64,000 nucleotides of DNA from Anisakis pegreffii (taxonomy: Eukaryota > Nematoda > Chromadorea > Rhabditida > Anisakidae): NCBI GenBank assembly GCA_035041965.1, contig JAPYMA010000618.1:248001-312000 (forward strand). Reading direction: 5' to 3'. Numbering within the stretch: position 1 is the first letter of the stretch; every line of letters begins with the position of its first letter. Positions 48,272 through 61,697 of the stretch are shown here, in pieces. The notes under the pieces are model-generated. The model ran no database searches and had not been told where the DNA came from. It saw only the letters and a list, made by a program, of their open reading frames with translations. The translations under genes were made by a program, and so were the position numbers.

Positions 48272-51200
48272 CTGAAATTGAATTCGTCATCTACTGAATC
48301 ACTGCGATCACGTCCAAAAACTTCAACTTCAACCAACTCGTTGAAGAGGCTTCGTCAGTTTCGTAACGTAATTAATAGATACATATATATTGTGCAAAAT
48401 GCATTGTTATTCGACGAAACGAAGAAATTTTCAGTGAATTCAATTCGAACTGTTGTGCGCATTTGATGGATTTCATTGTACTCGTTGTCGTCGCCATAGA
48501 AGCGAAAAGTGTATCTCAGTCGACCTGTCAACCATCCAATTCATCAGCAAAGTCAACTATCATACAATTAATGTGAAACAAACTCTCGAACGTTTAGCAT
48601 CGTTTCAACAACGATAACATTATAAACTTTATGTATCCCGCAACGTTAGAATCACGCGTAAATAAAATTTACATTCAATCCGATTGAACATGTGGATTAT
48701 GCAGCTGAAAATGAAGTAGCAACAGATTGAATGCTAGCATTGGAAAGCAATTAATTTCGTCATCTTGAAGCAAATAAAGCTGAAAGCATTGGAGCATTTA
48801 CTCTGCTCTACAATGAAACCGGACTTCAACGTCAAAGTGCATACTACTCTGCTAAGCAGTTTTGTCAAGTCACGGTCGCCAAATAAATTTCTTTCATTAG
48901 CTTCACTTACACACATTTTCAAGCCGTACATCCTAGGAGAAAATCCAAGTGCTGTCGTTGTGGATACAAATGGACTTTTTTGTGATAGTTTCAGAATGTA
49001 AGCAATTGAGATTCTCATCAATCCACGAGAAGATTGAGAACATGAATGTGAAGGAACTTTCAATCGCTTAATCAAGTGGAAATGATAAAATCGCATCATA
49101 TCTTCTTCTCAGTCCTTCACTAAGCCATACTATTTATAACTCTTTCACCGGTTAGACTCATAGAATAATATTTATAACATCTGATATTCTGCTATAAAAT
49201 AGTGTGATATTTATCGGATATAAACACTAATATTAATTGCTCACGGAATAAAATTGCTCGAAGGTCATCCTATGAATATCTCACGAGCAAATAAGCATTT
49301 TATCTTCTCATATCAGCTGGCTGATAGATTCGAGTCTAAAACTAGACGCAGAAGAGTCGTGATTCACGATATATCCATAAGACATCCTTCGACTTTGAAG
49401 GGACGTTCACACTTTAAAATGAAAAGAATAAGATGCGATGGTGTATATCTATGATAACAGATTATTCCAATCTTGCAGGATTACACAAAACTGTTGAATA
49501 TTTCTCGGCAAAAAACCACTTCAATGATGATATCAGCTATCAGAAGATCAAACAGAAAACGAAACGCAATAAAATACTGAAAGAATGAATGAACGGATGG
49601 ATGAATCGATGGATAAAAGACCATCATAACACATACATATGAAATGATCATGATGTGATGAAAAGAACTGCTGTTGAATTGATGATGTGTTTCGATGCTC
49701 TTACATTTATTTAAGCGAGCATGAATATTTGTCTGAAAATATGTGTGTACACATGCATATATGAATGTATAACTAAATGAGATTGTTTTCGCTGATGAGT
49801 TCTTAAACATACAAATATCTCGCGGTTTAATTAAGCTTTCCGAGCAATTCAGTCATAATCAGATAAGAGTGAGAGTGCTGTTTCGAGATGAAAAACGCTG
49901 TTTAGTGTTCCACAACACAGCAATTTGCTGATTGTGAGCTTCTTTCAAAACATATTGGGAATTCGAACAACGCAAAGCACAGAATCGTCATCGATCGCGA
50001 TATTTTTGCCACCTTAATGGAGATTTTCTCTTTCCTACAATAGGACCGTAAAGTTCCGTCAACCATTCAACTGTGATAAAATGGAATGCGAGCGTCAATT
50101 TGAGGCCGATCTGACGATATTTCCACCGAAAATCCTTTTTCAATGCATAAGATGACAATTGTAATTTCAACCATGAATTCGTACAATATTACTGAATTCA
50201 GTGGTTTTGTTTTGCTGCTTAAAGTGACAAAAATTAGGTGTCAACAATAATATACCGAATGAGTTTCAGAGACGGTGTCGAAATGAGAATTTCAGAATCG
50301 GATAAACCCTATAAACCCTAAAATTTTGCGCAATTTCCAATTATTGCTCGCGTGGCACCTTTTTTGCAGTGGAATGATACGCAATGTGCTTGGTGGCCAA
50401 CCAGTTCTTTGCTGAATTCTATCATAGACTGCCGTTGTGCTGTCGTTCTGATCTCATTCTGAGTTTTGAATTAAGAAAGTGAAAGAAAACTACAATGTAT
50501 GTAGCAAATCTTATTCAATGTTGTCGAAAGGAAATTAGACACCGATTACATCAAAAGCAAATGGCTTGTAATGCACGTCAAAATCTAATAGCATCATAGA
50601 AAAGGCTCACAGTGTTTGCACACATAACGTAGTCAGTCAGTTGCCAGATGAGGTGACAACGGGTACGTTAAGTCTAGCTGAAACGAGGACATGTTGCAGA
50701 GTGGTACCATTAAATGAAGATTCACAGCATTTTCCTTCATTCCCTCCTGAAAGCATGTGATCGAAACGCATTCAATGTCGCCTCATTTTGACACGAAATG
50801 ATCATGAATATCGCCCAATAGAACGGATGTTTACATCGGGAAACGACTACTTCGGATAGTGCAAATAACTGTGGTAGTAACTGAGAAGCACCGATGACTC
50901 GGCGAATAGGCAGCACTTGAACTGTCTTCATTCATTTGAATAACGCAAACAAGATTTGAAAAGCTAGAATTTTGTTCGCTATCACACTTTTAGGGCAGCC
51001 ATACTTGTACTATATTATGGTTTGCACGCAAACGTGAAATTCATTTCAGTTATTAAATGTGACACAGCAATATTGCATTCGTCGAATGATCAAAATTTAT
51101 GATTGGCAAAGTTGAGTTTTTCGTGACATTTTGAGTTTGACTGAAGCATTACGAAAGTTTTGCTGAGCGTACAAGACACTTATGAAGAAAACTATCGATG

Positions 51201-54200
51201 ACTAGAACTCGCCATGGAAAGTGACCTGTGACTGATAGGTGAACCAATCTGTTTTTCCACATTTCAAATAAGTAGTGGAATAAGAAATCTCCATAAGTCA
51301 CCTGAACTTTTATTCACCTTCTGCTCCAGTCAATTGTATAGCTGCCTTACACAAGTTAGTCGGATTTCATGCATATGAGAGAACTAAGCAAGCAATTCTA
51401 AATCACGATATGGTTATTGAAAAAATAACTATCAATTGCCCATCGTCAGTCCCGATAAGCAATATCAAATCGTCTCGGAACTGAAGAAAACAGTTACAAG
51501 CTTTACATTTGAAAATTTATGTAGCAAATATGATCTTCATAGGTGCCAAACTTTTTTTTCTACAAAAAATCATTCGATTAAAATGCGGAAATCGAATCGA
51601 GTGGGCAAAATGCATTTCATAAACACCTCATTGATGTATCAGATAACGTTGGCGTATGTTCAGAATCTTGAATAAAAAGGCAAGACAAGCGTAATTCCTG
51701 CATCCTTCACTCGTTATCGCTCGTTAATTAGTGCACATAAAATATCAAATGACTTCACCGATTGCGACAGTTGCAATTACTTCGATTAGATCACACATTG
51801 ATGTTGTTCACATCTGATATTTAGTGCTCTACATCTGCGATCAGAGAATAGCAAATGGCTGGCCATAACCACTGATGAATGACTGCTCTTCGGAAGCTTT
51901 TGAGAGATTCCAAACGAAACAGCGCTCCAACGAATCGAGTATAAGAAACACGAATAAACTGCCAAATTACTTATGCGTTTGTGACTACCAAAGTGTAATA
52001 GAATGTAAACTTCGGGCTACTTGCTCATAGTCATAATAGTGAAATCGTAACTCTAAGTCTGAGTTAAAGTATTGGCCTAAAAGGACGAGGTGGATTGACA
52101 ACGGAAGTAAAAATGAAAAACGATGAAGTAATCATTAGAAATGCACAAGAAGAAATTGTTTGTTGATGAAGACAACAACAATAATTGATTGAGTTCCCCT
52201 ATGCGACCATTAAAATTTGCACCTTTTGCGCAATTGAACAATACGTTAAACCGAAGCAGAAATTGAATGTTGTTTCAGAAAAGGTGATGAATGCACATTA
52301 TGTGCATCACAACAACAATCTCATAATAAGCATGGAGCACACAGCTCATAAAATTCATTGGCTGTTAAGTGCAGAAGGAAGCGATCTGATGAATAAATGT
52401 AAGGGGATATAGCAATGCTACAAATGCAGAGCGCATTGTGAAGCAACTGCTTTTTTTCTATCATTGCTTAGCACTCGTCCAGTGTTCTTAGAATGGATAT
52501 TCTCCTAGCTAAAGCAAGAATAGGCATCTGCTGCGCTCTCACATTTACGACAGAATCGCCGTATCGAAAAAGGATCAGTGCAGCTTCAAAAAAGGATGAG
52601 AAATATGACTGATATATATATTTGTGGTGACGTAATGCTTTAGCCTAGCAACAACTGCTATGGCTAACGACTAAACCTTAAGCTAACATCTATCTTTGCC
52701 TAGTTTAGCCTGTCTTCCATCTTCTCCATCTGGTTAGTTAGTTAGTTACGCTATGAAAAAACCTCATCTATGAAGACTGTTAGCTGCTCTAATAGCAATA
52801 ACCATAATATTATAATATAAAATGACAGTCTGAACGATAAATGAATAAAAGAAAGACTAAATGACTAATACGTTTTGCCCGTCCCATCCCGTCCCGTCCC
52901 ATGCCGTTCCGTTTTCTATTGCATCTTACAGTTTTGTTTTGTTCAAGCATCGAATGCTTTCTCAAACTCTCTCCTTGGTGAGCTGCTTCCCATGCATCAG
53001 CAATGCAAAGAAAGTCTTCTTGGTTATACCATTATTCAGGCAGACGTTCTTCTTATGTACGTACGTCCCATTATATCAGCGATCGTCGCCCATCGTTCTA
53101 CTAAGAAGCACACTTATGCCGAGCACTCACGCAAATCTCCAAGCTAAACAGCTAACAATAAGCAACAGCAGCAATGAAAGCGACTGAACACTGCTTGTTG
53201 CCACTCGAATAGCCGCCATTCATTGTTGTTTCTGGTCATGCTCTTATCCAGACAGCAAACCTATCGAATGAAACAGACCTTTTGCTGAGACAAACAAACA
53301 AAGCACTGAATGCATGAATGAAACGAATGTGAAATGTATGTTAAATGCTAAATTCTTTAAATACCGTAGAATATCTCTTTTGAATTCATCTAATCGCTTT
53401 GTTGCTCTCATCTTCTATCGCCTTGTTTCTAGGGCATTCACTATTGTTATGGCTATGTTTTAGAAACGGAAGGTATTTTCGGATATTTATGGGTTATTAC
53501 CTCAGAGCGTTCATTTTTTATTGCTTAAAGATCATAAACGTTCCTCTGTTGCTCTGTTTTATCTCATAATGAATTACGACCCGGAACTGCAGTAGAGAGG
53601 AAATTAACTGAGTCATAAACGCATTCAGCATGACCAATTGAATTGCATAAATGCGGTCAGATAATAAGATAACGGAGAGGATGCGACTGTTGAAGGATCA
53701 TTGACTATGAGTTGTACTTGAAAACGATATGAGATATGAGTGATTTTGTTGCTGATGAAATGATCTTGAGAAGTCTCAAATGATCCCTAGAGATCGCATA
53801 TTCACACAAGAAAAAATCACTGCCTTATTAGCAGTAATGAAACATCTTGGGAACACGCGTTTACTTATATTGTGCGTTGCTTGCACTCAGCAGCAATGAC
53901 GACTACTGACTGCACTAATGATTTGGCTGCATTAAAGTCAAATGCGTCGTTTAGACAGACACATAATATTGTTGGAGCAATTCATTCGTTGCTCAATGAG
54001 CATCAGTTCAAACATGCATTATTGATGATTAGTGCTAATATATGCGCTCTTTCACGCAAACTGCTACTGCTGCTGCATTCGTTTGTCTGAGAACATTTCA
54101 AAACTGCTTTGAAATCTTCAAATAACTTCACAGGTTTCAAACAAAACAGCTCAACGAAACATTTGTAAAACAAAATACTCCAATTTTATCGAACAATAAT

Positions 54201-56766
54201 ATGTTGAGACAAGAATAACAACAACAAAGAAATTTTGCCTTTGAATTCAAGCAATGAATAGTAACACATCTAAAAAACTCCATACACAAAGAAATCCAAA
54301 TATATTTGGTGGACAAATTACATTTCGAAATGCATGAAAGTAAACATTTATCGTTAGTCAAACATGGGCTTGATGAGAATAAATGAAATATGATAATGGA
54401 TCAGTAAGGATCTCAAGCGCATTCTTAAGACATCCACTCCATAAGGTATAATGGTCTCATTGTCGAGCTTGATGAGCTCTAAGAACGATTTTAAAGAGCT
54501 CTCAGAATCCAACAACAAATCGCACTCTCATTCATTGATGAGAGCCACCCACCTAATGGCTTGCGTACACTGCGCATGGATTATGTTTGAAGTTGACTCT
54601 TACATGCAACCAAGCAACTCAGCCTTTTTGCTATTTCCAAAGTAGCATGACGATTGGCATGGAGAAAGCACGGAGAAAACGTTTGGGGTTCTTTGTGAAT
54701 TTGATTGAATTACATTGAGCGAACGTGAGCGAATCAATGAAACATACACATCACTGAGCACAAGCAAGCTTGTATCGTTGATAGAATAATTGAGGAGTGC
54801 ACATTCAGCCACACGATTCATGCATAATCAAAGACTGAACAAGGGTTTATCGGAGGAAAATTTTCCGACGACGAGAATTGATTAGGCTAGAAGGTAAAAA
54901 ACATTGCTGTGCTCAATGCGCTACACTTCCACATTGCTTCACAACTTCACTTCACTTCACATCGATTCAAGAATACTTATGGGAATTGCTTGATTACGCG
55001 AACAGTTGAGCATTTCCGTCCAATATAAGCAACTCAAAAAAATTATGCGGAATAAATGAGGAGAAAATTTGCTACTGCACTCTCTCCCCATCGTACCCAT
55101 TTCATCAGTCTTCTAAAGAGCCCAGCCTGTGGTGAGCCACAAGACTGGATTGTCTCCGATGAAACATAGCAGGGTTGACATAACCAAACGCTTGTTTTTT
55201 TAAACTCTTCTCCATCTATTTCTTAAGTAAGCTAAGCTATGAGGCTGTCTCAAGAAGTTGTTTGTGTTGGGATGCCAAGATCAATTCCGTTGATACTTCC
55301 ATCCGATTTCGGTCAACACAAAACCTGTGTGTATTCTAAGATCATCTGCTCAAATGAACTCGCCATCTCAGCTGAACCTGATGACAAACTCTCTCTCAAT
55401 ATTCTTCGCTCCCAATTCAGAATGCTCCTCAACTTTCGCAAGTTGTACAAAAATGTTTCTTAGACCAACCAAAGAAGCAAAAATCCATCAACCGACAACA
55501 AAAATTTGCCCAAGTAATAAACTCAGACAATAACCCCGTTAATGAAACACATGCATCAAATCCCAAGGGTGTCACTCATTCATAACTAATATAACTAGTG
55601 GTCACATCACGCAAATTCACGTAAACAATTCGAAGCTAATCAGTCATTCATGAGTTTGCATCGCATCAAATAATAAGCAACTAAAATTTTACTGATGAAG
55701 TCACAAAACAACAAAGCGATATCGGCATTAATAACTCTGCTCGTAGAGGATAAGCAATGAGCAAAGATCAATTGCAATGAGTATGTTACGAAATATCGGA
55801 AGCAACAAGCACTGACTCGTCTTCTGCGACGGTCCCACTTTAGAGGCCATGTTTTCACCTGAATTTCTGAAATAGAAGAGCCGGTGCTTCAGCATTGACC
55901 CTAAAAAGTGTTCAGTGCAAGAAAATAATGGCCTTGGATGGCTAACAGCTGAATGGCAGCTAGAATAGAGGTGCCCGAGACTGATTGAGCAATTTGTCAA
56001 GCATTTAAGTGGGCATTCTAAAAAGTAAACGTTGCGGCCCACGACGATAGATGACATTTGTGTGTGGAACTCGTAACCCTAACTGAAACAAACGAAAGAA
56101 TATTTGTATCGCCCAATGAAAACTTTTGCTATAGCTTCGCTGTTGTCACACGATAATGAGCTTCACTGATGTCCACATCGCTCTAGATTGGTTGTCTTAA
56201 GCACTAACTTAATCAAACATACATGAAAACAGCAGCGGATTACCTAAGCCAGTCAACTGATCACAAACGAATTCACATCCAAGAAGGCAATTAGATAAGC
56301 TGTCTCCAGAAATCCAGTTCACTCAGATGGAAGAAGCTTTTAGCAAACATTCGCAATCAAACACAAAAACAAATCTGAGTGTTTAAATAGACTAACGGCC
56401 AAATACACAGAGGCAAAAAGGACAACACGAATAAGTAAAGTGTTGCAATTTACGCCCTGAATAATTCGCGACACTTCTTCCATGAGAAAGTCCTATGCTT
56501 GCTTAATCGTTGTTTCTCAAACACATAGATAATAATCTAACAACTATCAATTCCTCGCTAATTCTCCGTCTTGCGATGAACGTTACACATTTGGTTACCT
56601 TCACATTCCTATAGATATTCAGACCTCGAGCTGGTTTCATTTCAATGCGCATTCAGTATGTTCAACGCCTAAGTGAGGAATTTCCAGACAATCGCGCAAC
56701 TCTTCACTCCATATAGCAAGGAAAACGGTGAACAGGAAACATTTATGAATACGGATGTTGGTTTGG
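48272..56766. other. gene-poor 8.5 kb
   Basis: No gene recognised. Weak coding-like signal on the plus strand at 48765-49000, ending near an AGAAT|GTAAGC donor, but without start or family. A CCCGTC-type microsatellite (52877-52911) and GTTAGTTAG and ATGGATGAA short runs occur. Frames overlapping the CCCGTC repeat (52861-53187) are not credible. Confidence 0.45.
52877..52911. repeat. degenerate CCCGTC microsatellite
   Basis: CCCGTCCCATCCCGTCCCGT-type hexamer run, a GC-rich island in AT-rich surroundings. Confidence 0.85.
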
Positions 56767-57180
56767 TTAATGTGTTCGCAAGCAGCCAATAAAGAAGCAA
56801 AGGATATATTGAAATGAAAAATGTTTTCTAACATGAATGTTCCATGAATCTTTCAGCGAATAAACCGCTCCATTATCTGACGAAAACACCTCATCATTTG
56901 ATGCGATAAACATAGTTGCTGGTGCTGAAAGGTTTGCAGAACTGCCCAGACCATATCGTCGCGTCCACATTGATCATATCGATACTCAATCACATTAATC
57001 AAGTCTTGAAATTATTTTCATAGGTTGATCCGACCGGAATGTTTGCAGAAGCAAGCAATGAGGTTTGAATTTCGAAATATATCTTACTATAATGATCATT
57101 ATTATTGCACATTATAAGCAAATGTAACATTTTTGATTTTGTTTCTTGAACAAACATTAATGTAAATGAACATAGTTTAC

Positions 57181-57524
57181 CTATGATGCCCTTTATTGCT
57201 ATTGTAACGCAATACAAATTTTTCCAACTAGCCATATGAAAGGTCAAATCCTTCTTCTCTAATTTCGCAACTTCCCATTTAAATAAATCCGTTTTGCGAA
57301 ACCATTCTCGAGACATCGATTCATAGACATCGAAACTATCGACTTCCCAGCCCCGTTCTTGAAAACTTCTGTTTTCAACTCAAAAATCTCCACTTTCCAG
57401 TCGTCAGATCTGTATGTCAAATTATTCCATGCAAACAACCCTTAATGTCAGCTACCTTGCGCGTTGCTCTCGCATAGCACAATGACACATCCAAGTCCTT
57501 ATTCCAACTACTTCTCCCACTCAT
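57181..57524 (-). CDS. possible coding exons of an unidentified gene
   Basis: Two stretches look coding. An exon from ATG 57524 to AAG|GTAGCT at 57456 reads MSGRSSWNKDLDVSLCYARA, is 23 codons and has an excellent donor. A second region up to ATAG|GTAAAC at 57181 reads FQERGWEVDSFDVYESMSRE, then WFRKTDLFKWEVAKLEKKD. A third frame over the start of the second region (SDDWKVEIFELKTEVFKNGA) is also open, and phases do not settle which is used. A neighbouring frame at 56767-56970 (starting MWTRRYGLGSSANLS) may belong to the same gene. No family recognised. Confidence 0.33.
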
Positions 57525-57560
57525 AGGTATTACTAAATCATTCCTAGGTATTACTGCTTC

Positions 57561-60500
57561 TTCCTGTCATAAAATGCTCATCCTACCCAGCCATTCTGTT
57601 GAACAAATTCAGCTGAATGCAAATCGTTATTCAAGATAGTAGATAATCAAGCAACATCCTCTTATCAATTTATCCCATGTATTTGAACGATAGACTTTCG
57701 ATCACGCTGTGAAAGTGCTCAATAGCAACACTGAGCAGCCATAACGATCATTAACAAATGCACTTGATTTCAGAAATATTCCCTGGTACTACCCTCTGAT
57801 CGTCCACCACCTCAATGTTACCGCAAACCTTAACTGATTCGCTTATCTCGCTATGATAGCAAATTTTTTTGAAAAACTTGTTCAATTTAAATGAAATACG
57901 TTCTCATTCAACATGGTCGACCCAAAGTATCTTATCAGATACAGTGTCGATAGGACTGTTAAATTCCCTTAACTTTTCGGAATCAGTATAATATCGCTGA
58001 ACACAAACACACACCACTAGCTAACTGCCAAATGGTTTTCTAAGAGCCTAAGTGTGAGAATTGCATCATTAGAGCAATAACAATAATCGCATAAAGATAA
58101 ATGTATAAAATTAACATTCATATATAAGCATCAAAGAACAACTCTAATGAGATCACAATAGATTCAAGGTGAATCTCAAAATTGCGATCACATTTATAAC
58201 ATTTTACAATCAAAACATTTTGCGACTGTTGCAACGATTCATTCACAAACGGACAATTTCACAATCATATCCTAACATCATTTTCAGTTCAGTTTTTCGA
58301 TAATTATTATTTTCATATTTGTTTTTTCTTTAATATTATTTTCTGTATTATTTTTTTTATTATTTTTATTTTTATTTTTTTATTTTATTTTATTTTTATT
58401 TTTTATTCTTTTTTTAATTTTTTTATTTTTTTGTATTTTGTATTGGATTTATTTTTTTATTTTTTAGTTTTTTTTGATTTTTATCTTTTGAAAGGGTTGA
58501 CCATGGATTGTTCCGGATAAGGCGAAGCGTTGAAGTTGCTGTTGATGATGCTGATTCTGAGTTGGTGGAGTTCTGAAGCGAACGATCAATTTCGACAATA
58601 ATGTGCTTAATCTTCTCGCTGAGGTGATTCACAGAAATATGAAGTTTGCCATGGCAGTCGATTCAGCAGAAGATAGTTCATTTAGCATCCAACAGAACAT
58701 TTTGAAGACGATCGACGATCTCGATTCCAAGGTTATTTGAGCTGATACGATCATTTAATACGGTGATAGCCGAGGAGTAACGATTTCATAAAGTCAACTC
58801 CTTCAAGAAGTTCCCATGAGCATACATATTGCTCATCAAAGTAGTGGAACTGAAGTACCCATTGAGACTTGATTATCAGGTACATTGAGTATATGCATTG
58901 TTAAGTACATTACGATGCTGACTGTGAATTCAGCAAAGTATTTGAAACATCTTCAATGAAGATACGACTAATCCCAGGTGAGGAGCTGGCTCATCGCCCG
59001 ATGACTCCCCTTCTACTACTGGGATTGAAAATGGCCAAAAACTATCAGAAAGAAGTTTCAATTGGGCCATATTAATCAGCTCAATCAGCTCGTTCAATGG
59101 ATTCGAATACAGCCAGAGTTCTTGGAATCAGCAAGCCTGGCCAAAGTCAGAGTGAAGTTCACCAATTTAAGCATCGCACAATAAAGCCTTCCGATACGTG
59201 TGAGCAGTAGGGCGTTGCGATGCTGCACTCGAATAATACAGAAATTGAGAAGATAAGCACATTAAGCGAAGTGCGATGAAATTATAGCGTCGAATCTGCT
59301 AATGTGTAGAATCCAATGGGTGCGATATTGACGGCCGGAACTGCACATGGTGATAAGCATTGATGTGTGACAAAACATTTTCAAATACTTATTAACAAAA
59401 TGCAATAATGACACATTAATACAATTTTCTTCGAATTTCAAAGCTGAGAAGATTCATATGGTAACACATCATATGAATGCTCTCATTCTCCATTTTAAAA
59501 ATCCCACTCAGATCACTCGAAATGAGATATGAACATCGCTAACGTTATCTCAAAGAGCAGCATTTTAGAATCACTTATTTCGAAACGATTTCCCATCAAA
59601 AGTTTCAAAATTTCACACCAGAGTTTCGTATGTTCCTCGCTTTTTCAGTTTTTAATCTCGAACGTTACTACTCCAAAATGGATCGCAGAAATTCGTCTGT
59701 GATAAGCAAACGGATTATTATCCCTCGAAAAAATATTAATATCAAAGGATAGATAAAAACCAGTGGTAGAGATAATTTTTACACTTGAAAATGATATCAA
59801 TGTTACATTAACAGAGTTGATGAAATTACACTTATTACATAACAATAGATATTTGTGAAATCATGAATCAGCATACAGATACCGATTCATAGTTTCACGA
59901 ACTCACTTGCTACCTCACTCAAGCATTTGGCAATTCTTCCAGGAAATGGTCAATAAGGCTAACTCCCAATGAATTCAAATAATATTTCGTGGGTGTAACT
60001 ACTCACAGCATTTACATTTTGGAAGTACGATAATTCCAAAAACCATTGCCACTAAGCCGTGAAAATGCTTGATTTCAGTTTCAATGGTGATTTGATTCCA
60101 ACTATGCCAAATTACATATTGTGACATATATAGAACATATGAAACTATAATATAACAACGAATTGATTTAAATATTTCTCTAACAACGCTATCATTAGAA
60201 AATCAGTGTCATTGGCTCACTGTTGACAACACAACCTAATGCTTAGCATTGAAATCACATAGCATTCAGATGAAACATCAAGAAAATAATAATTCTGCAG
60301 TAATTTCATTCACAACGTTTGAAAAATTATCATGCAAGAAGCCATTGACACTGATTTTGGTTCTAAAAGATACAGTAATGATCATATTCACATTAATGAC
60401 AATAATGACAAAAGCAATCAAACAACGGATTACGATGAAACCCCAAAATGGCAGTCAGCATTGGTTGTGTTCTGTACAACGAATCTGATTGGATCATTTT

Positions 60501-60951
60501 CCCGCGCTGTCTTTGCCTCACTCACTCTAATTCTCCCCATTTGACGAGCTATTCACGGGAATCAGCTCAGGCATACGGTAACATTCTAACCACTCTCAAT
60601 GTTTCGCTCATTTTGATTGGATCGAAGAATTTCACTGATTTTCTCAATATCATATTATCACTAACACCTTGTTATCGATGTTATCGATTACAATATCATA
60701 TAGTGGTATCATTACACCTGTTTATGTCAATATCCTTAGTCATCTGTGAAGTAGCCCCGTTTTTATCAGTCTATCCATTGAGAGTATTCACCTCAAGTTA
60801 TTTTCTCGCCCACAACATCTGCTTTAAAACAAACATTCAATAGCAAATGATCGTTATATCTCTCAGTGCTCCTACTTTCACCTCTTTCGCCTCGTGCAAA
60901 CGATACTAAATCACCAGATCTTCGAAGATGAGTGATTTTTTCAGAACCTAC
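57561..60951. other. intergenic: low-complexity DNA
   Basis: No gene recognised. Contains the T-rich tract (58298-58488) and a motif-free 131-codon frame (60448-60843) that I regard as chance. Confidence 0.45.
58298..58488. repeat. T-rich low-complexity tract (ATTTT-type)
   Basis: About 190 bp almost entirely T with scattered A, made of TATTTT and TTTATT units, with an abrupt right edge. Confidence 0.95.
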
Positions 60952-61697
60952 TTTCCACATTAATTCCAAAAGTTTGGAATCGAAATTCACTGGTGCATCA
61001 AAACCGACGCACTGAAACATCCAGCAAATTCTATCGCTATCACGCTCAGTATGTGCGGCATACAGCTAAAACCGTTCAACAGAAATATTATCGCCCTATA
61101 TCTCACCACTCAAGCCCTGTAGTCCTCATGGCTTGGATGCAAAACTCACTCAGCCTAACCTTCAAATTCCTGACAATCGTCTAGAAACAACTCAATGTTT
61201 CATGTTGAATTCTGCTGAATTGAACAAAAAAACCGGCCTGCATTTCGAATAGCACCTTCCATCAGAATCACGCGTCAGAATATGAATATGCTGTTGCATC
61301 AGAATATGCTGACGATCAGAATACGCTGTTGCATTTTCCAGTGGTGTTCAGTCCCGTCTCAACTTGAAACCAAATTCATTTGAGTTCCACCTTGCGATCA
61401 ACAATAGGACGTCTCCGCAATGCTTGACGATCATGCTGATGCCTCGTTGATTCCACAGAATCATCAGCAATCATTCCGTTCACCAATGCGTTATGGCTCG
61501 ATTCATCTCATCAAACATGAACCGAGTGAATTGAATACCAATTGAAGTATTTTATAGAACTGAATAACTGCAACAATTGCATAAATAAGAGCACACGAAG
61601 GCTCACAACCGAACATGTCGAATGACGATGAAATGAATGACTGACGAGAAACGAGCTCGAAACCGTGACACAGTGACAATGACAGCAGTATCACCAT
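60952..61697 (-). CDS. possible secreted-protein exons
   Basis: Candidate exon 61697-61539 begins with a signal-peptide-like MVILLSLSLCHGFELVSR, continues FDMFGCEPSCALIYAIVAVI and ends at a TTG|GTATTC donor in phase 0. A second candidate exon 61011-60952 follows a GATGTTTCAG acceptor, reads CVGFDAPVNFDSKLLELMWK and ends at AAA|GTAGGT, also phase 0. The two would join in frame, but no terminal exon was found downstream and no family is recognised. Confidence 0.33.

Noticed and set aside
52861..53187. 108- and 90-codon frames
   Set aside because: Both start inside the CCCGTC microsatellite and overlap each other in different frames.
60448..60843. 131-codon plus-strand frame, the longest in the right half
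   Set aside because: Random hydrophobic composition, several incompatible repeats of Cys/Tyr, no motif, no splice context.
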